A stretch of 64,000 bases of DNA from Rheinheimera riviphila. GTDB taxonomy: Bacteria; Pseudomonadota; Gammaproteobacteria; Enterobacterales; Alteromonadaceae. A model generated the notes under the pieces. It searched no databases, was not told the DNA's origin, and saw nothing but the letters and a program-made list of their open reading frames with translations. The translations under genes and the position numbers were made by a program. This document shows, piece by piece, positions 29,149 through 38,899 of the stretch. How positions within the stretch are numbered: position 1 is the stretch's first letter; each line of letters starts with the position of its first letter. Location of the stretch: contig NZ_SACS01000001.1 of the NCBI RefSeq assembly GCF_004005945.1, positions 310,001 through 374,000 on the forward strand, in the 5' to 3' direction.

Positions 29149-30117
29149 GTGACCATTGATTATTGTGCCAAAGCACGCCAGGTTTTTGCGATTGAAGCTG
29201 CCGCTATCAACGGGCTGAATCAGTATTTGGATCAACAATTTGCCGATGTATGCCAGCAGATGTTCAGCTGCCGCGGTCGGGTGATTGTGGTCGGCATGGG
29301 TAAATCAGGTCATATTGCCAACAAGATTGCAGCCACTTTAGCTTCGACCGGCACACCGGCGTTTTTTGTCCATCCCGGCGAAGCCAGCCATGGCGACCTT
29401 GGCATGATCACCCAACAAGATATCGTGCTGGCGCTGTCCAACTCAGGCGAAACCCATGAAGTACTGGTGTTAGTACCTGTACTTAAACGACTTGGTATTC
29501 AATTAGTGGCGATGACCGGCAACGCCGAATCCACCTTAGCCAAACTCGCCGACTGGCATTTATGCGTCAAAGTTGCGGAAGAAGCCTGCCCGCTTGGCCT
29601 GGCGCCAACGGCCAGTACCACCGCGGCGTTGGTGATGGGTGATGCATTGGCGGTTGCGTTATTGGAAGCCCGTGGTTTTTCGGCCGATGATTTTGCGCTG
29701 TCGCATCCAGGTGGCAGCCTAGGTCGGCGCTTGCTGCTGCGATTACAAGACGTGATGCATCAAGGCAATCAAATTCCGCTTGTGCCTGCTTCAGCCACAA
29801 TTAAGGAAGCTTTGTTAGAAATATCAGAAAAAGGGCTCGGGATGACCGCAGTCGTGGCAACCGATGGTACACTCGCTGGTATCTTCACCGATGGTGATTT
29901 ACGCCGGTTACTGGATTTAAGAATTGATATTCACCAGACCGCCATTGCCGATGTGATGGTTAAAAATTGCATTACTGCCAAACCTGAAATGCTCGCGGCC
30001 GAGGCGTTAAAAATTATGGAACAGCGCAAAATTAATGGCTTAATCGTGGTCTCTGCTGCGAATATCCCCGTCGGCGCGATGAATATGCACGATTTGTTGC
30101 GTGCAGGAGTGATGTAG
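29149..30117 (+). CDS. kdsD: D-arabinose 5-phosphate isomerase
   Basis: Converts ribulose 5-phosphate to arabinose 5-phosphate, the first step of KDO synthesis; 322 aa. SIS domain with GMGKSGHIANKIAATLASTG and HPGEASHGDLGM, then two CBS domains (~205-320, IFTDGDLRRLLD). GTG start after GGAGAA. The stop overlaps the kdsC GTG. Confidence 0.96.
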   Translation: MTIDYCAKARQVFAIEAAAINGLNQYLDQQFADVCQQMFSCRGRVIVVGMGKSGHIANKIAATLASTGTPAFFVHPGEASHGDLGMITQQDIVLALSNSGETHEVLVLVPVLKRLGIQLVAMTGNAESTLAKLADWHLCVKVAEEACPLGLAPTASTTAALVMGDALAVALLEARGFSADDFALSHPGGSLGRRLLLRLQDVMHQGNQIPLVPASATIKEALLEISEKGLGMTAVVATDGTLAGIFTDGDLRRLLDLRIDIHQTAIADVMVKNCITAKPEMLAAEALKIMEQRKINGLIVVSAANIPVGAMNMHDLLRAGVM

Positions 30118-30686
30118 TGACTGAGTTAGACAGTAAATTATTCGCCGATTTGTATCAGCCGCTCCCCGCTGGCGTTGCCGAACGGGCGTCCGACATTCGC
30201 TTATTAATTTGTGACGTGGATGGGGTTTTCTCCGATGGCCGGATTTACCTCGGCAATCAGGGTGAAGAGCTCAAAGCCTTTCACACCCGCGACGGTTATG
30301 GCATTAAAGCATTACGCCATGCCGGCATTGAAGTCGCGGTGATTACCGGACGCAATTCAGATATCGTCAGCGCCCGGATGAAATCACTGACCGTACCTTA
30401 TGTCTATCAAGGGCAGGAAGATAAAATGCCAGCCTTTGCCAAACTGCAGCAACAACTTGAGCTTTCCCCCACTCAAATTGCCTATATTGGTGACGACCTT
30501 TCCGATTGGAATGTGATGCAACATTGTGGTTTAGCCGTTGCAGTGAACGATGCGCACCCATATTTACGCCGACATGCGCATTATACAACGAGTCTGAACG
30601 GCGGCTTTGGCGCTGTGCGTGAGCTTTGTGATTTACTGCTGATTTGCCAGCAAAAATTCGCTACTTTTAGCGGCAGCAGCACATGA
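30117..30686 (+). CDS. kdsC: 3-deoxy-D-manno-octulosonate 8-phosphate phosphatase
   Basis: HAD phosphatase that releases KDO; 189 aa. The nucleophile and general acid are in LLICDVDGVFSDG, motif II is VITGRNS, and YIGDDLSDWNVMQHCGLAVAV supplies the Mg2+ ligands. GTG start overlapping kdsD by one base; the end overlaps lptC by 4 bp. Confidence 0.96.
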   Translation: MTELDSKLFADLYQPLPAGVAERASDIRLLICDVDGVFSDGRIYLGNQGEELKAFHTRDGYGIKALRHAGIEVAVITGRNSDIVSARMKSLTVPYVYQGQEDKMPAFAKLQQQLELSPTQIAYIGDDLSDWNVMQHCGLAVAVNDAHPYLRRHAHYTTSLNGGFGAVRELCDLLLICQQKFATFSGSST

Positions 30687-31237
30687 AAAAACAATTATTC
30701 TGGTTTTTGCTGGTGATCATCGGCAGCAGTATTCTGTTTAGTCTGCTGGTTGACGATGACAAACCGCAGACGATGGCGGTGGAAACTGAACTGCAACCGG
30801 ATTTTGTTGCCTATCAGCTTATCCGCACCAGCTTTGATGCAAAGGGCAATATGTCCGGTATGATCCGGGCCACCCAGATGTCGCATTTTGAACAACTTGG
30901 GCAAATTCAGCTGGAAGAACCGGCGTACACTATTTTCGAGCAACTGATGCCAAAATGGCAGGTCAGCAGCAGCAATGGGGTGTTGTATCCTGACGACAAA
31001 GTGGTGCTCGAGCAAAACGTCTTGCTGGAGAACCTGAAATCAGGCGAATTATTTAATAAAGTCGAATCAGAACAACTTGAATATGGGTTTGAGCAACAGG
31101 TTATTTCTACCAATCAGCAAGTCATAATTTCTGGCGACGGTTTTGCCATCAACGGTCAGGGCGTCAAAGTAAATCTGATCACGCAAAAATTACAGCTACA
31201 TCAACATAAAGGGACAGTGTACCGTCATGATCAATAA
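30683..31237 (+). CDS. lptC: LPS export protein LptC
   Basis: Bitopic protein linking the LptB2FG transporter to the periplasmic LptA bridge; 184 aa. N-terminal helix (LFWFLLVIIGSSILFSLLV) and a beta-jellyroll from residue ~40. The sequence is diverged, as usual for LptC, but position between kdsC and lptA is decisive. Confidence 0.93.
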   Translation: MKKQLFWFLLVIIGSSILFSLLVDDDKPQTMAVETELQPDFVAYQLIRTSFDAKGNMSGMIRATQMSHFEQLGQIQLEEPAYTIFEQLMPKWQVSSSNGVLYPDDKVVLEQNVLLENLKSGELFNKVESEQLEYGFEQQVISTNQQVIISGDGFAINGQGVKVNLITQKLQLHQHKGTVYRHDQ

Positions 31238-31715
31238 AACCCTGTGGGCACTGCTGTTTAGTCTGTGCGCATTCACTGCTCAGGCGCAAAACAAAGACTT
31301 TGTGGAGCCAGTCAGTGTCAATTCCGACAATTTTGATGGCAGTGTGAAAGAGAAAAAACTGATTTACATCGGCAATGTGGTGGTAAAACAAGGCTCATTG
31401 CTGATTAAAGCCGATCGGCTGGAAGTCGACAGCTCAGCCGGGCAAGGCAAAGAAGTGTTTATTGCTTTTGGCTCCCCTGCCGTGTACTCACAATTGCTCG
31501 ATGGCGACAAACCCATTCAGGCAATGGCCAATGAGATTAAATATGATGTCGCTAGCCGCGTGTTGACGCTGACCGGCAAGGCTGAAATCAACCAAAGCGG
31601 CAGCCTGGTCAAAAGCGAAAAAATTCAATATGACCTTGAAAAACAAAAATTAAATGCTGAAAGTGGTAAAGACACTGAACGCGTGACTACCATTTTCACT
31701 CCTGAGAAAAAATAA
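31227..31715 (+). CDS. lptA: LPS export bridge protein LptA
   Basis: Periplasmic protein that forms the lipid bridge; 162 aa. Signal peptide ([20 protein letters not shown]) and the OstA-type fold with [20 protein letters not shown] and [20 protein letters not shown]. Overlaps lptC by 11 bp. Confidence 0.95.
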   Translation: MINKTLWALLFSLCAFTAQAQNKDFVEPVSVNSDNFDGSVKEKKLIYIGNVVVKQGSLLIKADRLEVDSSAGQGKEVFIAFGSPAVYSQLLDGDKPIQAMANEIKYDVASRVLTLTGKAEINQSGSLVKSEKIQYDLEKQKLNAESGKDTERVTTIFTPEKK

Positions 31716-31716
31716 C

Positions 31717-32442
31717 TTGAAAACACTTGTCGCCTCTCACCTGGCCAAAAGTTATAAAGGCCGTCAGGTGGTTAAAGATGTCAGCCTGGCAGTGAATGCC
31801 GGGCAGATTGTTGGTTTACTTGGCCCGAATGGCGCTGGCAAAACCACGACCTTTTATATGATTGTTGGCCTTGTCCCTTCAGACAAAGGCACGATTTCGT
31901 TGGGCGGCAAGGATATTACTTTTGATCCGATCCATGCGCGCGCCCGTCAAGGCATTGGTTATCTGCCGCAGGAGAGTTCCATTTTCCGCAAACTGACGGT
32001 GTTTGATAATTTGATGGCCATTTTGCAAACCCGCAAAGACTTATCCGATGATCAACGGGAACAAACCGCAGACGAGCTGCTGGACGAATTTAATATTACC
32101 CATATCCGCGGCAGCCTTGGCATGAGTTTATCCGGTGGTGAGCGGCGCAGAGTTGAAATTGCCCGTGCGCTGGCCGCCAATCCGGCGTTTATCTTACTGG
32201 ACGAACCTTTTGCCGGCGTGGATCCGATCTCAGTACTGGATATCAAGAAAATCATTCAGCATTTACGCAATCGCGGTATTGGCGTGTTGATCACCGACCA
32301 CAATGTGCGGGAAACCCTTGATGTTTGTGAAATCGCCTACATTGTCAGTCATGGGGAACTGATAGCGTCCGGTTCACCGGCTGAGGTATTAGCAAATCAG
32401 CAGGTCAGAGATGTATACCTCGGCGAGCAATTCAGGCTATAG
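31717..32442 (+). CDS. lptB: LPS export ABC transporter ATPase LptB
   Basis: Drives LPS extraction from the inner membrane; 241 aa, TTG start one base after the lptA stop. Walker A GPNGAGKT (36-43), Q-loop [13 protein letters not shown], signature [15 protein letters not shown] and Walker [13 protein letters not shown]. LptF and LptG, its permeases, lie outside the window as is normal. Confidence 0.97.
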   Translation: MKTLVASHLAKSYKGRQVVKDVSLAVNAGQIVGLLGPNGAGKTTTFYMIVGLVPSDKGTISLGGKDITFDPIHARARQGIGYLPQESSIFRKLTVFDNLMAILQTRKDLSDDQREQTADELLDEFNITHIRGSLGMSLSGGERRRVEIARALAANPAFILLDEPFAGVDPISVLDIKKIIQHLRNRGIGVLITDHNVRETLDVCEIAYIVSHGELIASGSPAEVLANQQVRDVYLGEQFRL

Positions 32443-32490
32443 TTAGCAAAAAGCCAGTTCAGACTGGCCGTCAGGAGTGACCAGAAGTAC

Positions 32491-33978
32491 ATGAAGCCAT
32501 CTTTACAACTCCGGCTTGGACAGCAACTTACAATGACCCCTCAACTGCAACAGGCTATTAAGCTGTTACAGTTGTCGACCATTGAATTGCAACAGGAAAT
32601 ACAAGAAGCGCTGGATGCTAACCCGCTGTTGGAAGCGGATGATGAGTTCAATAACTACAACGAAAACAGCAGCACTCCAGAACAAGCCGACCCGCGCGAA
32701 CAAGCCGAAATCGACAGCTATTCCAGTGACGAACATTTTGAGCCGGAAGTGCCCGATACCAGCGAGGCCATGACCGAACAAAACATCAAAGAAGACTTAC
32801 CACTCGACAGCAACTGGGACGATATGGTCAGTGCGACGCCGGTGGCAAATACCTATAACGGTGACGAAGATACCGTTTTTCAAGGCGAAACCAGCGAAAC
32901 TCTGCAAGACTATCTACGCTGGCAAATGCGGTTAACCCCTTTTTCCGAAACCGATTTGACCATTGCCGAAATTATTATCGAAGCCATTGATGGCAACGGT
33001 TTGCTGACCATCAGCTGCGAAGACATCCTGGAGTCGCTCGGTTTACCAGAGATCGAAGCCGATGAAGTTGAAGCGGTGATTAAACGCATTCAACTCTTTG
33101 ATCCGGTTGGTGTGGGCGCCCGCACTATTCAGGAATGTTTATTAGTGCAATTGCGGCAATTTGACCCGGCGACGCCATTTTTGGCCGAAACCTGCGACAT
33201 TATCCGCAATTACAGCGAATATTTAGCCAATAGAGATTTCCGTTCTTTGATGCGGGTGACTAGACTCAAGGAAGATGACCTGCGCGAAGTGATGCGACTC
33301 ATTCACAGTCTGAACCCAAGACCTGGTGCTGATGTCATCCGCGAAGAACAGCAGTACACAGTACCGGATGTGTCCGTGAAGAAGGTCAAAGGCCGCTGGA
33401 TGGTCGAACTGAACCCGGATGCATTCCCGAAAATTAAAATTAATGAGCAGTATGCGGCCATGTCACGAAATGCCCGCAACTCGTCCGACAGCCAGTTTAT
33501 CCGCTCGCATTTACAGGAAGCAAAATGGTTCCTGAAGAGCCTGGAAAGCCGCAACGAGACGCTGCTGAAAGTTGCCAACTGTATTGTGCAACAGCAACAA
33601 GCATTTTTTGAACATGGCGAAGAAGCCATGAAACCGATGGTACTAAACGATGTGGCAGAGATGGTCGGGATGCACGAATCGACCATTTCACGGGTCACGA
33701 CTCAAAAATTCATGCACACACCCAGAGGAATATTTGAACTTAAGTTCTTCTTCTCCAGTCATGTAAGTACGGAGAGTGGCGGTGAATGTTCATCAACCGC
33801 CATCAGGGCTTTTATTAAAAAATTGGTGGCGGCGGAAAATCCTGCAAAGCCGTTAAGCGATAGCAGGATGGCAGAAATTCTTTCTGAACAGGGCATCAAC
33901 GTAGCACGGCGGACCATCGCCAAATACCGTGAGTCTCTGTACATACCGCCGTCAAATCAGCGCAAGAGCTTGCTATAA
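32491..33978 (+). CDS. rpoN: RNA polymerase sigma-54 factor
   Basis: Alternative sigma factor needing AAA+ activators; 495 aa. Region I is Gln-rich ([20 protein letters not shown]), the acidic region II spans ~55-120, the core-binding and HTH parts follow, and the RpoN box [10 protein letters not shown] occupies residues 472-481. Heads the rpoN-hpf-ptsN-rapZ-npr cluster. Confidence 0.98.
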   Translation: MKPSLQLRLGQQLTMTPQLQQAIKLLQLSTIELQQEIQEALDANPLLEADDEFNNYNENSSTPEQADPREQAEIDSYSSDEHFEPEVPDTSEAMTEQNIKEDLPLDSNWDDMVSATPVANTYNGDEDTVFQGETSETLQDYLRWQMRLTPFSETDLTIAEIIIEAIDGNGLLTISCEDILESLGLPEIEADEVEAVIKRIQLFDPVGVGARTIQECLLVQLRQFDPATPFLAETCDIIRNYSEYLANRDFRSLMRVTRLKEDDLREVMRLIHSLNPRPGADVIREEQQYTVPDVSVKKVKGRWMVELNPDAFPKIKINEQYAAMSRNARNSSDSQFIRSHLQEAKWFLKSLESRNETLLKVANCIVQQQQAFFEHGEEAMKPMVLNDVAEMVGMHESTISRVTTQKFMHTPRGIFELKFFFSSHVSTESGGECSSTAIRAFIKKLVAAENPAKPLSDSRMAEILSEQGINVARRTIAKYRESLYIPPSNQRKSLL

Positions 33979-34003
33979 GTGCTCACTAAAGAAGGAAATG
34001 TCT

Positions 34004-34291
34004 ATGCAAATCAATCTAACTGGTCGTCATGTTGAAATCACTGAAGCACTGAGAGAGTATGTAGACAGCAAGTTTTCAAAACTTGAAAGGCATTTTGACC
34101 ACATCAACAACGTGCATGTTGTGCTCAATGTGGAGAAATTAAAACAAATTGCCGAAGCAAAAATGCATTTAAATGGCGGAGAGGTGTTTGCAATCAGCGA
34201 AGATGATAATATGTACGCAGCCATTGACACACTGATCGATAAACTTGATCGACAAGTCATTAAACATAAAGAAAAAATTTCTCGTCACTGA
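34004..34291 (+). CDS. hpf: Ribosome hibernation promoting factor
   Basis: Short HPF that binds the 30S decoding region and supports 100S dimers in stationary phase; 95 aa from the ATG at 34004, which has GAAGGA 7 nt upstream. The longer frame from 33929 overlaps rpoN and is discarded. Starts MQINLTGRHVEITEALREYV. Confidence 0.96.
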   Translation: MQINLTGRHVEITEALREYVDSKFSKLERHFDHINNVHVVLNVEKLKQIAEAKMHLNGGEVFAISEDDNMYAAIDTLIDKLDRQVIKHKEKISRH

Positions 34292-34301
34292 AATCGGACT
34301 T

Positions 34302-34772
34302 ATGAACCTAAGCTCAATGTTATCGAAGGACTGCACAAAAAGTGCGGTCCTTTTTAATAGTAAAAAACGCATTCTGGAATACGTCGCCGAACTTGCTCAC
34401 AAGCAATTACCGCAGTTACCGGAATCCACTATTTTTGAAGCACTGATGGCCCGGGAGAAGCTGGGCTCCACCGGTATTGGTGGTGGTATTGCCATTCCGC
34501 ATGGCAAACTCAAAGACGTCACCAGCCCGGTGCTGGTGTTTGTCGTCAGCCAGGATGCCATCCAGTTTGATGCGATTGATAACCAGGCGGTGGATATTTT
34601 CTGTGCCATTCTGATCCCGGAAAATCAATGCCAGACGCACCTCACCACCCTCGCCGGCATCGCCCGTTTACTGAGTCAAAAAGATTTGACCCGTAAAATC
34701 AGGCATATCGGCTCTGATCAGGAACTGTACCAGTTGCTGCTCACCCACTCCGAATTGGCGGCCAGCAAATGA
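34302..34772 (+). CDS. ptsN: Nitrogen-regulatory PTS EIIA protein
   Basis: EIIA-Ntr, the end acceptor of the nitrogen phosphotransferase chain that tunes K+ uptake and other targets in its unphosphorylated form; 156 aa from the ATG at 34302. The phospho-acceptor is His67 in AIPHGKL. The upstream extension would overlap hpf. Overlaps rapZ by 4 bp. Confidence 0.96.
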   Translation: MNLSSMLSKDCTKSAVLFNSKKRILEYVAELAHKQLPQLPESTIFEALMAREKLGSTGIGGGIAIPHGKLKDVTSPVLVFVVSQDAIQFDAIDNQAVDIFCAILIPENQCQTHLTTLAGIARLLSQKDLTRKIRHIGSDQELYQLLLTHSELAASK

Positions 34773-35626
34773 AACTCCTTGTCGTCAGTGGTCGCTCAGG
34801 GTCCGGTAAATCAGTCGCGTTGCGGGTGATGGAAGATTTGGGCTACTACTGTGTCGACAATATTCCGGTCAATTTACTGCCCACACTTGCCAACGCGGTG
34901 ATGGGACAATACGAGCGGGTAGCCGTCAGTATTGATGTGCGCAACTTGCCACAAGAGCCGGAAGAACTGACTGACATTTTGTCTTATCTGCCACGCAAAG
35001 TAGAGCTGACCATTTTATATCTGGATGCTGATCACAGCAGCCTGATTAAAAGATTTAGCGAAACCCGCCGATTACACCCGTTGTCACATCAGGCGATGTC
35101 GTTGGATGAAGCCATTCAGCGTGAACAACAACTGTTAGATCCAATCTCCAGTCGCGCCGATTTGTATATCGACACCACTGAACTGAACGTGCATCAGTTG
35201 ACCGAACAATTACGCGAGCGCATTCTCGGCCAGAAAACCGGCCGTCTGGTGATCTTGTTTGAATCTTTTGGCTTTAAATATGGTATCCCCAAAGATGCCG
35301 ATTATGTGTTTGATGCGCGGTTTTTACCCAATCCACATTGGGAGCCGGAGCTGAAAATTCTAACTGGCCTGGATCAGCCGGTGAAAGATTATCTGGCTGC
35401 GCAGCAAGTGGTTGGGAAATATACTGAGCAAATTAATCAGTTTATCAGTACCTGGTTACCCGATTTAGAGCGGAATAACCGCAGTTATTTAACCATTGCC
35501 ATTGGGTGTACCGGTGGTCAGCATCGTTCAGTTTATATTGTGGAATGTCTGGCGAAGAGCTTCGGGGCGCTGCGTGAAGATGTACAAATTCGTCATCGGG
35601 AGTTGATCAGACATCATGGCAAGTAG
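34769..35626 (+). CDS. rapZ: RNase adapter protein RapZ
   Basis: In E. coli, directs RNase E to the GlmZ small RNA and so controls GlmS; 285 aa. N-terminal P-loop GRSGSGKS (8-15), the family segment RTHPLSHQAMS-like (RRLHPLSHQAMSLDEAI) and the C-terminal RNA-binding domain with GCTGGQHRSVYIVE. Its own end overlaps npr by 11 bp. Confidence 0.97.
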   Translation: MKLLVVSGRSGSGKSVALRVMEDLGYYCVDNIPVNLLPTLANAVMGQYERVAVSIDVRNLPQEPEELTDILSYLPRKVELTILYLDADHSSLIKRFSETRRLHPLSHQAMSLDEAIQREQQLLDPISSRADLYIDTTELNVHQLTEQLRERILGQKTGRLVILFESFGFKYGIPKDADYVFDARFLPNPHWEPELKILTGLDQPVKDYLAAQQVVGKYTEQINQFISTWLPDLERNNRSYLTIAIGCTGGQHRSVYIVECLAKSFGALREDVQIRHRELIRHHGK

Positions 35627-35891
35627 TTTTTCCAAGACGGTCACTATCGTCAACCAACTGGGCTTACACGCCCGCGCTGCCACCAAACTGGCGCAATTGT
35701 GTCAGCAGTTTGATGCAGCTATCGAACTACAACAAGAAGGTCGTACCGCCGATGCCAGCAGCGTGCTGGCGTTATTGATGCTGGCGAGCAGCAAAGGCAA
35801 AACCGTTGAAGTGGTCACCCACGGCAATCAGGCGGAAGCCGCTTTGCAGTCGGTGGTGCTGCTCATTGAAAGTGGTTTTGACGAAGAATAG
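35616..35891 (+). CDS. npr: Nitrogen PTS phosphocarrier protein NPr
   Basis: HPr-like carrier passing phosphate from EI-Ntr to PtsN; 91 aa. The phospho-histidine is His18 in QLGLHARAATKL. Last gene of the rpoN cluster; its stop is only 2 bp from the converging mrpG stop, with no separate terminator visible. Confidence 0.95.
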   Translation: MASSFSKTVTIVNQLGLHARAATKLAQLCQQFDAAIELQQEGRTADASSVLALLMLASSKGKTVEVVTHGNQAEAALQSVVLLIESGFDEE

Positions 35892-35893
35892 CC

Positions 35894-36247
35894 TTATGGC
35901 GCAGGTTTTTTGCCAGAGACCTGCATTAAATGCTGATTTTTGGTCACTTCAAGCGCTGCCACTTTCTGATGCATGCCCGCTTTAATCAGCATATAGGCGG
36001 TGACCGGCGCTGTGATAAACAAAAACAACGCAATCAGTAACTGCTGCAGACTTAACTCATTTTGGACAAAGTTAAAAAATATCATCGAAGCCAGCACTAA
36101 ACTGCCGAGGCCAAGCGTCGTTGCTTTGGTAGGCCCATGCAGCCTGGTATAAAAATCCGGTAACTTCACCAGTGCCACAGAGCCCAACAGCACAAAAATC
36201 GCCCCAAGCAGCACCAGCACTGCAATCAACCATTCGATCCCGCTCAT
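35894..36247 (-). CDS. mrpG: Na+/H+ antiporter subunit MrpG
   Basis: Small membrane subunit of the Mrp/Mnh complex; 117 aa, three helices. Contains the family segment LVKLPDFYTRLHGPTKATTL. Last gene of the mrp operon. Confidence 0.93.
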   Translation of the reverse strand: MSGIEWLIAVLVLLGAIFVLLGSVALVKLPDFYTRLHGPTKATTLGLGSLVLASMIFFNFVQNELSLQQLLIALFLFITAPVTAYMLIKAGMHQKVAALEVTKNQHLMQVSGKKPAP

Positions 36248-36262
36248 GCTTTGTCTCCGCCC

Positions 36263-36532
36263 TTATTCAATGATATCGCCACGCGACATAAATTTGCACA
36301 CCGCCACCGTACTGACAAATCCCAGCATCGCAATCAGCAGCGCCGCTTCAAAATGTAAATTGCTGGCACCGTAAATACCGTAACACAGCAATAAAGCGAT
36401 GCTGTTAATGTACATGGTGTCCAAAGCCAATAACCGGTCCGGCATGCTGGAGCCGCGTAATAAGCTCCACAAATTCAGCAGTAAACTCAGGCCAATCAAT
36501 AACATCGCCACCAACACAATTTGCGTTAACAT
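36263..36532 (-). CDS. mrpF: Na+/H+ antiporter subunit MrpF
   Basis: 89-aa membrane subunit with three helices and the signature LLRGSSMPDRLLALDTMYIN. Overlaps mrpE by 7 bp. Confidence 0.92.
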   Translation of the reverse strand: MLTQIVLVAMLLIGLSLLLNLWSLLRGSSMPDRLLALDTMYINSIALLLCYGIYGASNLHFEAALLIAMLGFVSTVAVCKFMSRGDIIE

Positions 36533-37056
36533 CCGAACATCTCCTGTAACGGTTGCTCATAACGTTGTTTAATTTCCTGGATAAGCGCAGCCTCATCGCT
36601 CAAATCAAGCACATGGATCAGCAGGAAACGCTCACCGACATCTTCATCCGGATCATGTTGATAAGGCAAGATTTCGGCGCTGACGGTGCCGGGCGTCAGC
36701 GACACCGTGCACGCCAGAATAGACAACGGTAAAGCTCCACGTAACTCAAGCGGAACCATTACAAAGCCAGGCCTGAGCAGCCGGTTAGGCCCCAGCACAA
36801 TCCGGATCACCTGCACATTAGCCAGCACAATATCGCCAAGCACTTTCAGCAAATACCAAAATGCTAATCGCCACTGGATAAAAGGTGTTTGCTTGTCCCG
36901 AAAACTGGCCGTGATTAAAGGGATCGCCAAAGCCAATATGGTTGCTGCCAGCAGATGCACCGGCGCGACACTGTTGTTTAACAACAGCCACACCACAAAT
37001 AACATCACGCTGCGGGCCGGGGTTGGGATGAGTTTGTGAGTCCAGCTTGCCATCAA
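36526..37056 (-). CDS. mrpE: Na+/H+ antiporter subunit MrpE
   Basis: 176 aa with N-terminal helices followed by a cytoplasmic domain. Family motif ILACTVSLTPGTVSAEI. Overlaps mrpD by 4 bp. Confidence 0.93.
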   Translation of the reverse strand: MMASWTHKLIPTPARSVMLFVVWLLLNNSVAPVHLLAATILALAIPLITASFRDKQTPFIQWRLAFWYLLKVLGDIVLANVQVIRIVLGPNRLLRPGFVMVPLELRGALPLSILACTVSLTPGTVSAEILPYQHDPDEDVGERFLLIHVLDLSDEAALIQEIKQRYEQPLQEMFGC

Positions 37057-38555
37057 TGGTTACCTCCTGCAGTGATCGCAACCAGCGGCATCTCTAGCTG
37101 CTGCGCTGTCGCCAGACAAAAATGCATCACCGCATCCCCAAAAATCACCAGCAAAGGGCTACACAGCAGTAAGCCGACCACAGCACCAAGCTGCATGTGC
37201 CCAACGCTTTCAGCGCCAGCCTGTTGCCGGTTCAGACGCCAGAACAAAGTACTACCGGCGCGGGTTAATGCGATGAGTACCAATAGGCTGCTGCACAATA
37301 GCACCGACCAGAGCGCGACTTTATCAGCAGTCCCGGTCGCCGCTTGTAATAACCAGATTTTGCCAACAAAACCCGATAACGGCGGCATGCCAACGACCGC
37401 CAAAGCCGCCACAATAAATAAAGTCCCGAGCAACAGCGGTTGTTGCAACGGCCTGCCCGAGACCAGACGATCCGCGACGGTTCCCCGCTGCTGTGCAATG
37501 ACATCTGCCAGTAAAAACAGCGCTGCCGCAATCAACGTTGAGTGCAGGCAATAATAAAGGACCGCTGCGATTGCAGGCACAGTGCCAATCGCCAGCACAC
37601 TGATTAAACTGCCAACCGACACCAGCACCAGATAGGCCACCAGTTTTTTCAGACTTTGCGCCGCCACCACGCCAATCGCGGCCAGAAGCAAAGTTGCCAA
37701 ACCTGCCAGCCACAGAAGTTGCTGACCAAAATCATGCAGTGGCGTGCCGGGATCAGCAAACAAGGTGCCAAACACCCGCAACAAACAATAAACGCCAATT
37801 TTGGTCATCACCGCAAACATCGCCGCCACTGCCGGTGCTGCTGATGAATAAGCCGAAGGTAACCAGAAATGTAGCGGTAAAACGGCGGCTTTCAGACCAA
37901 ACACCAGCAATAACATACCGGCGGCAGCCTTCACTAACAACAGCTGTGACGGCTCCAGCTGACTGATCCGCAGCGCCATATCGGCGATGTTTAAAGTACC
38001 AAGCACTGCGTACAACAAGGCCAGCGCCAGTAAAAATACCGCAGAACCGGCTAAATTCAGCAACACATAATGTAAACCAGCCCGTGCCCTGGCTTTGCCA
38101 CCACCATGCATTAACAAGCCATAAGACGAAATCAGCAGCACTTCAAAAAACACAAACAGGTTAAATAAATCGCCGGTCAGAAAAGCCCCGTTGATCCCCA
38201 TCAGCAAAAAATGCAGTAGCGGGTGATAAAATGCGCCCAGACCATCTTCGCCGCCCAGACTAAACAACCAGGCTGCCAGCGCCAGCACCGCCGCCAGCAG
38301 CACAAACATCGCCGCCAGCCGGTCGTGCACCAGCACAATGCCAAAAGGTTGTGGCCAATTGCCTAATAAGTAAAAACTGCTGGCTCCGGTCGAGCTTTCG
38401 ACCAGCCCCAACACACTGATCACCAGCAATAACAGCAAACCCGCACCGCTAAACCAGCGCTGGCGCGATAACTTCGCCTGAAAAGGTGGTAGTAACAACA
38501 GCGCCGCGCTCAGCAATGGCACTAAGATAGGAAGAATGGGCAGATGTTGCATCAT
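37053..38555 (-). CDS. mrpD: Na+/H+ antiporter subunit MrpD
   Basis: Complex-I-like (NuoM/NuoN-related) proton-path subunit; 500 aa, about fourteen helices, with NLFVFFEVLLISSYGLL and AAVLPLHFWLPSAYSSAAPA, where the conserved Glu and Lys of the antiporter fold sit. Overlaps mrpC and mrpE by 4 bp each. Confidence 0.95.
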   Translation of the reverse strand: MMQHLPILPILVPLLSAALLLLPPFQAKLSRQRWFSGAGLLLLLVISVLGLVESSTGASSFYLLGNWPQPFGIVLVHDRLAAMFVLLAAVLALAAWLFSLGGEDGLGAFYHPLLHFLLMGINGAFLTGDLFNLFVFFEVLLISSYGLLMHGGGKARARAGLHYVLLNLAGSAVFLLALALLYAVLGTLNIADMALRISQLEPSQLLLVKAAAGMLLLVFGLKAAVLPLHFWLPSAYSSAAPAVAAMFAVMTKIGVYCLLRVFGTLFADPGTPLHDFGQQLLWLAGLATLLLAAIGVVAAQSLKKLVAYLVLVSVGSLISVLAIGTVPAIAAVLYYCLHSTLIAAALFLLADVIAQQRGTVADRLVSGRPLQQPLLLGTLFIVAALAVVGMPPLSGFVGKIWLLQAATGTADKVALWSVLLCSSLLVLIALTRAGSTLFWRLNRQQAGAESVGHMQLGAVVGLLLCSPLLVIFGDAVMHFCLATAQQLEMPLVAITAGGNH

Positions 38556-38899
38556 GCGCTGTCCTCCTGTGATTTGCCGCTGTTGCCGTCGACATGGTCA
38601 TTGCCCAGATCCGCCCGGGCGCGAATGGCCAGGATCACCAGAAAAGCGGTCATCGCAAAACCAATCACAATTGCAGTCAATACCAAGGCTTGCGGTAGCG
38701 GATCGCTGTAAATGTCAGAACGCCCCAACACCGCACCTTTACCGGCAGTTAAACCGCCACTGACAAAAATAAACAGATTCACCGCATAGGACAACATAGT
38801 TAAGCCCAGCATCACCGCAAAAGTACGGGCCCGCAGCAGCATCAGCACGCCACAAGCGGTTAAGACGCCAATCACAATCGACATCAACAGTTCCATCAT
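38552..38899 (-). CDS. mrpC: Na+/H+ antiporter subunit MrpC
   Basis: NuoK-like subunit, 115 aa, three helices ([40 protein letters not shown]). Overlaps mrpA by 4 bp. Confidence 0.94.
   Translation of the reverse strand: MMELLMSIVIGVLTACGVLMLLRARTFAVMLGLTMLSYAVNLFIFVSGGLTAGKGAVLGRSDIYSDPLPQALVLTAIVIGFAMTAFLVILAIRARADLGNDHVDGNSGKSQEDSA

Noticed and set aside
33929-34003. Longer hpf start overlapping rpoN
   Set aside because: The homologous N-terminus (MQINLTGRHVEIT) starts at 34004, with GAAGGA at the right distance.
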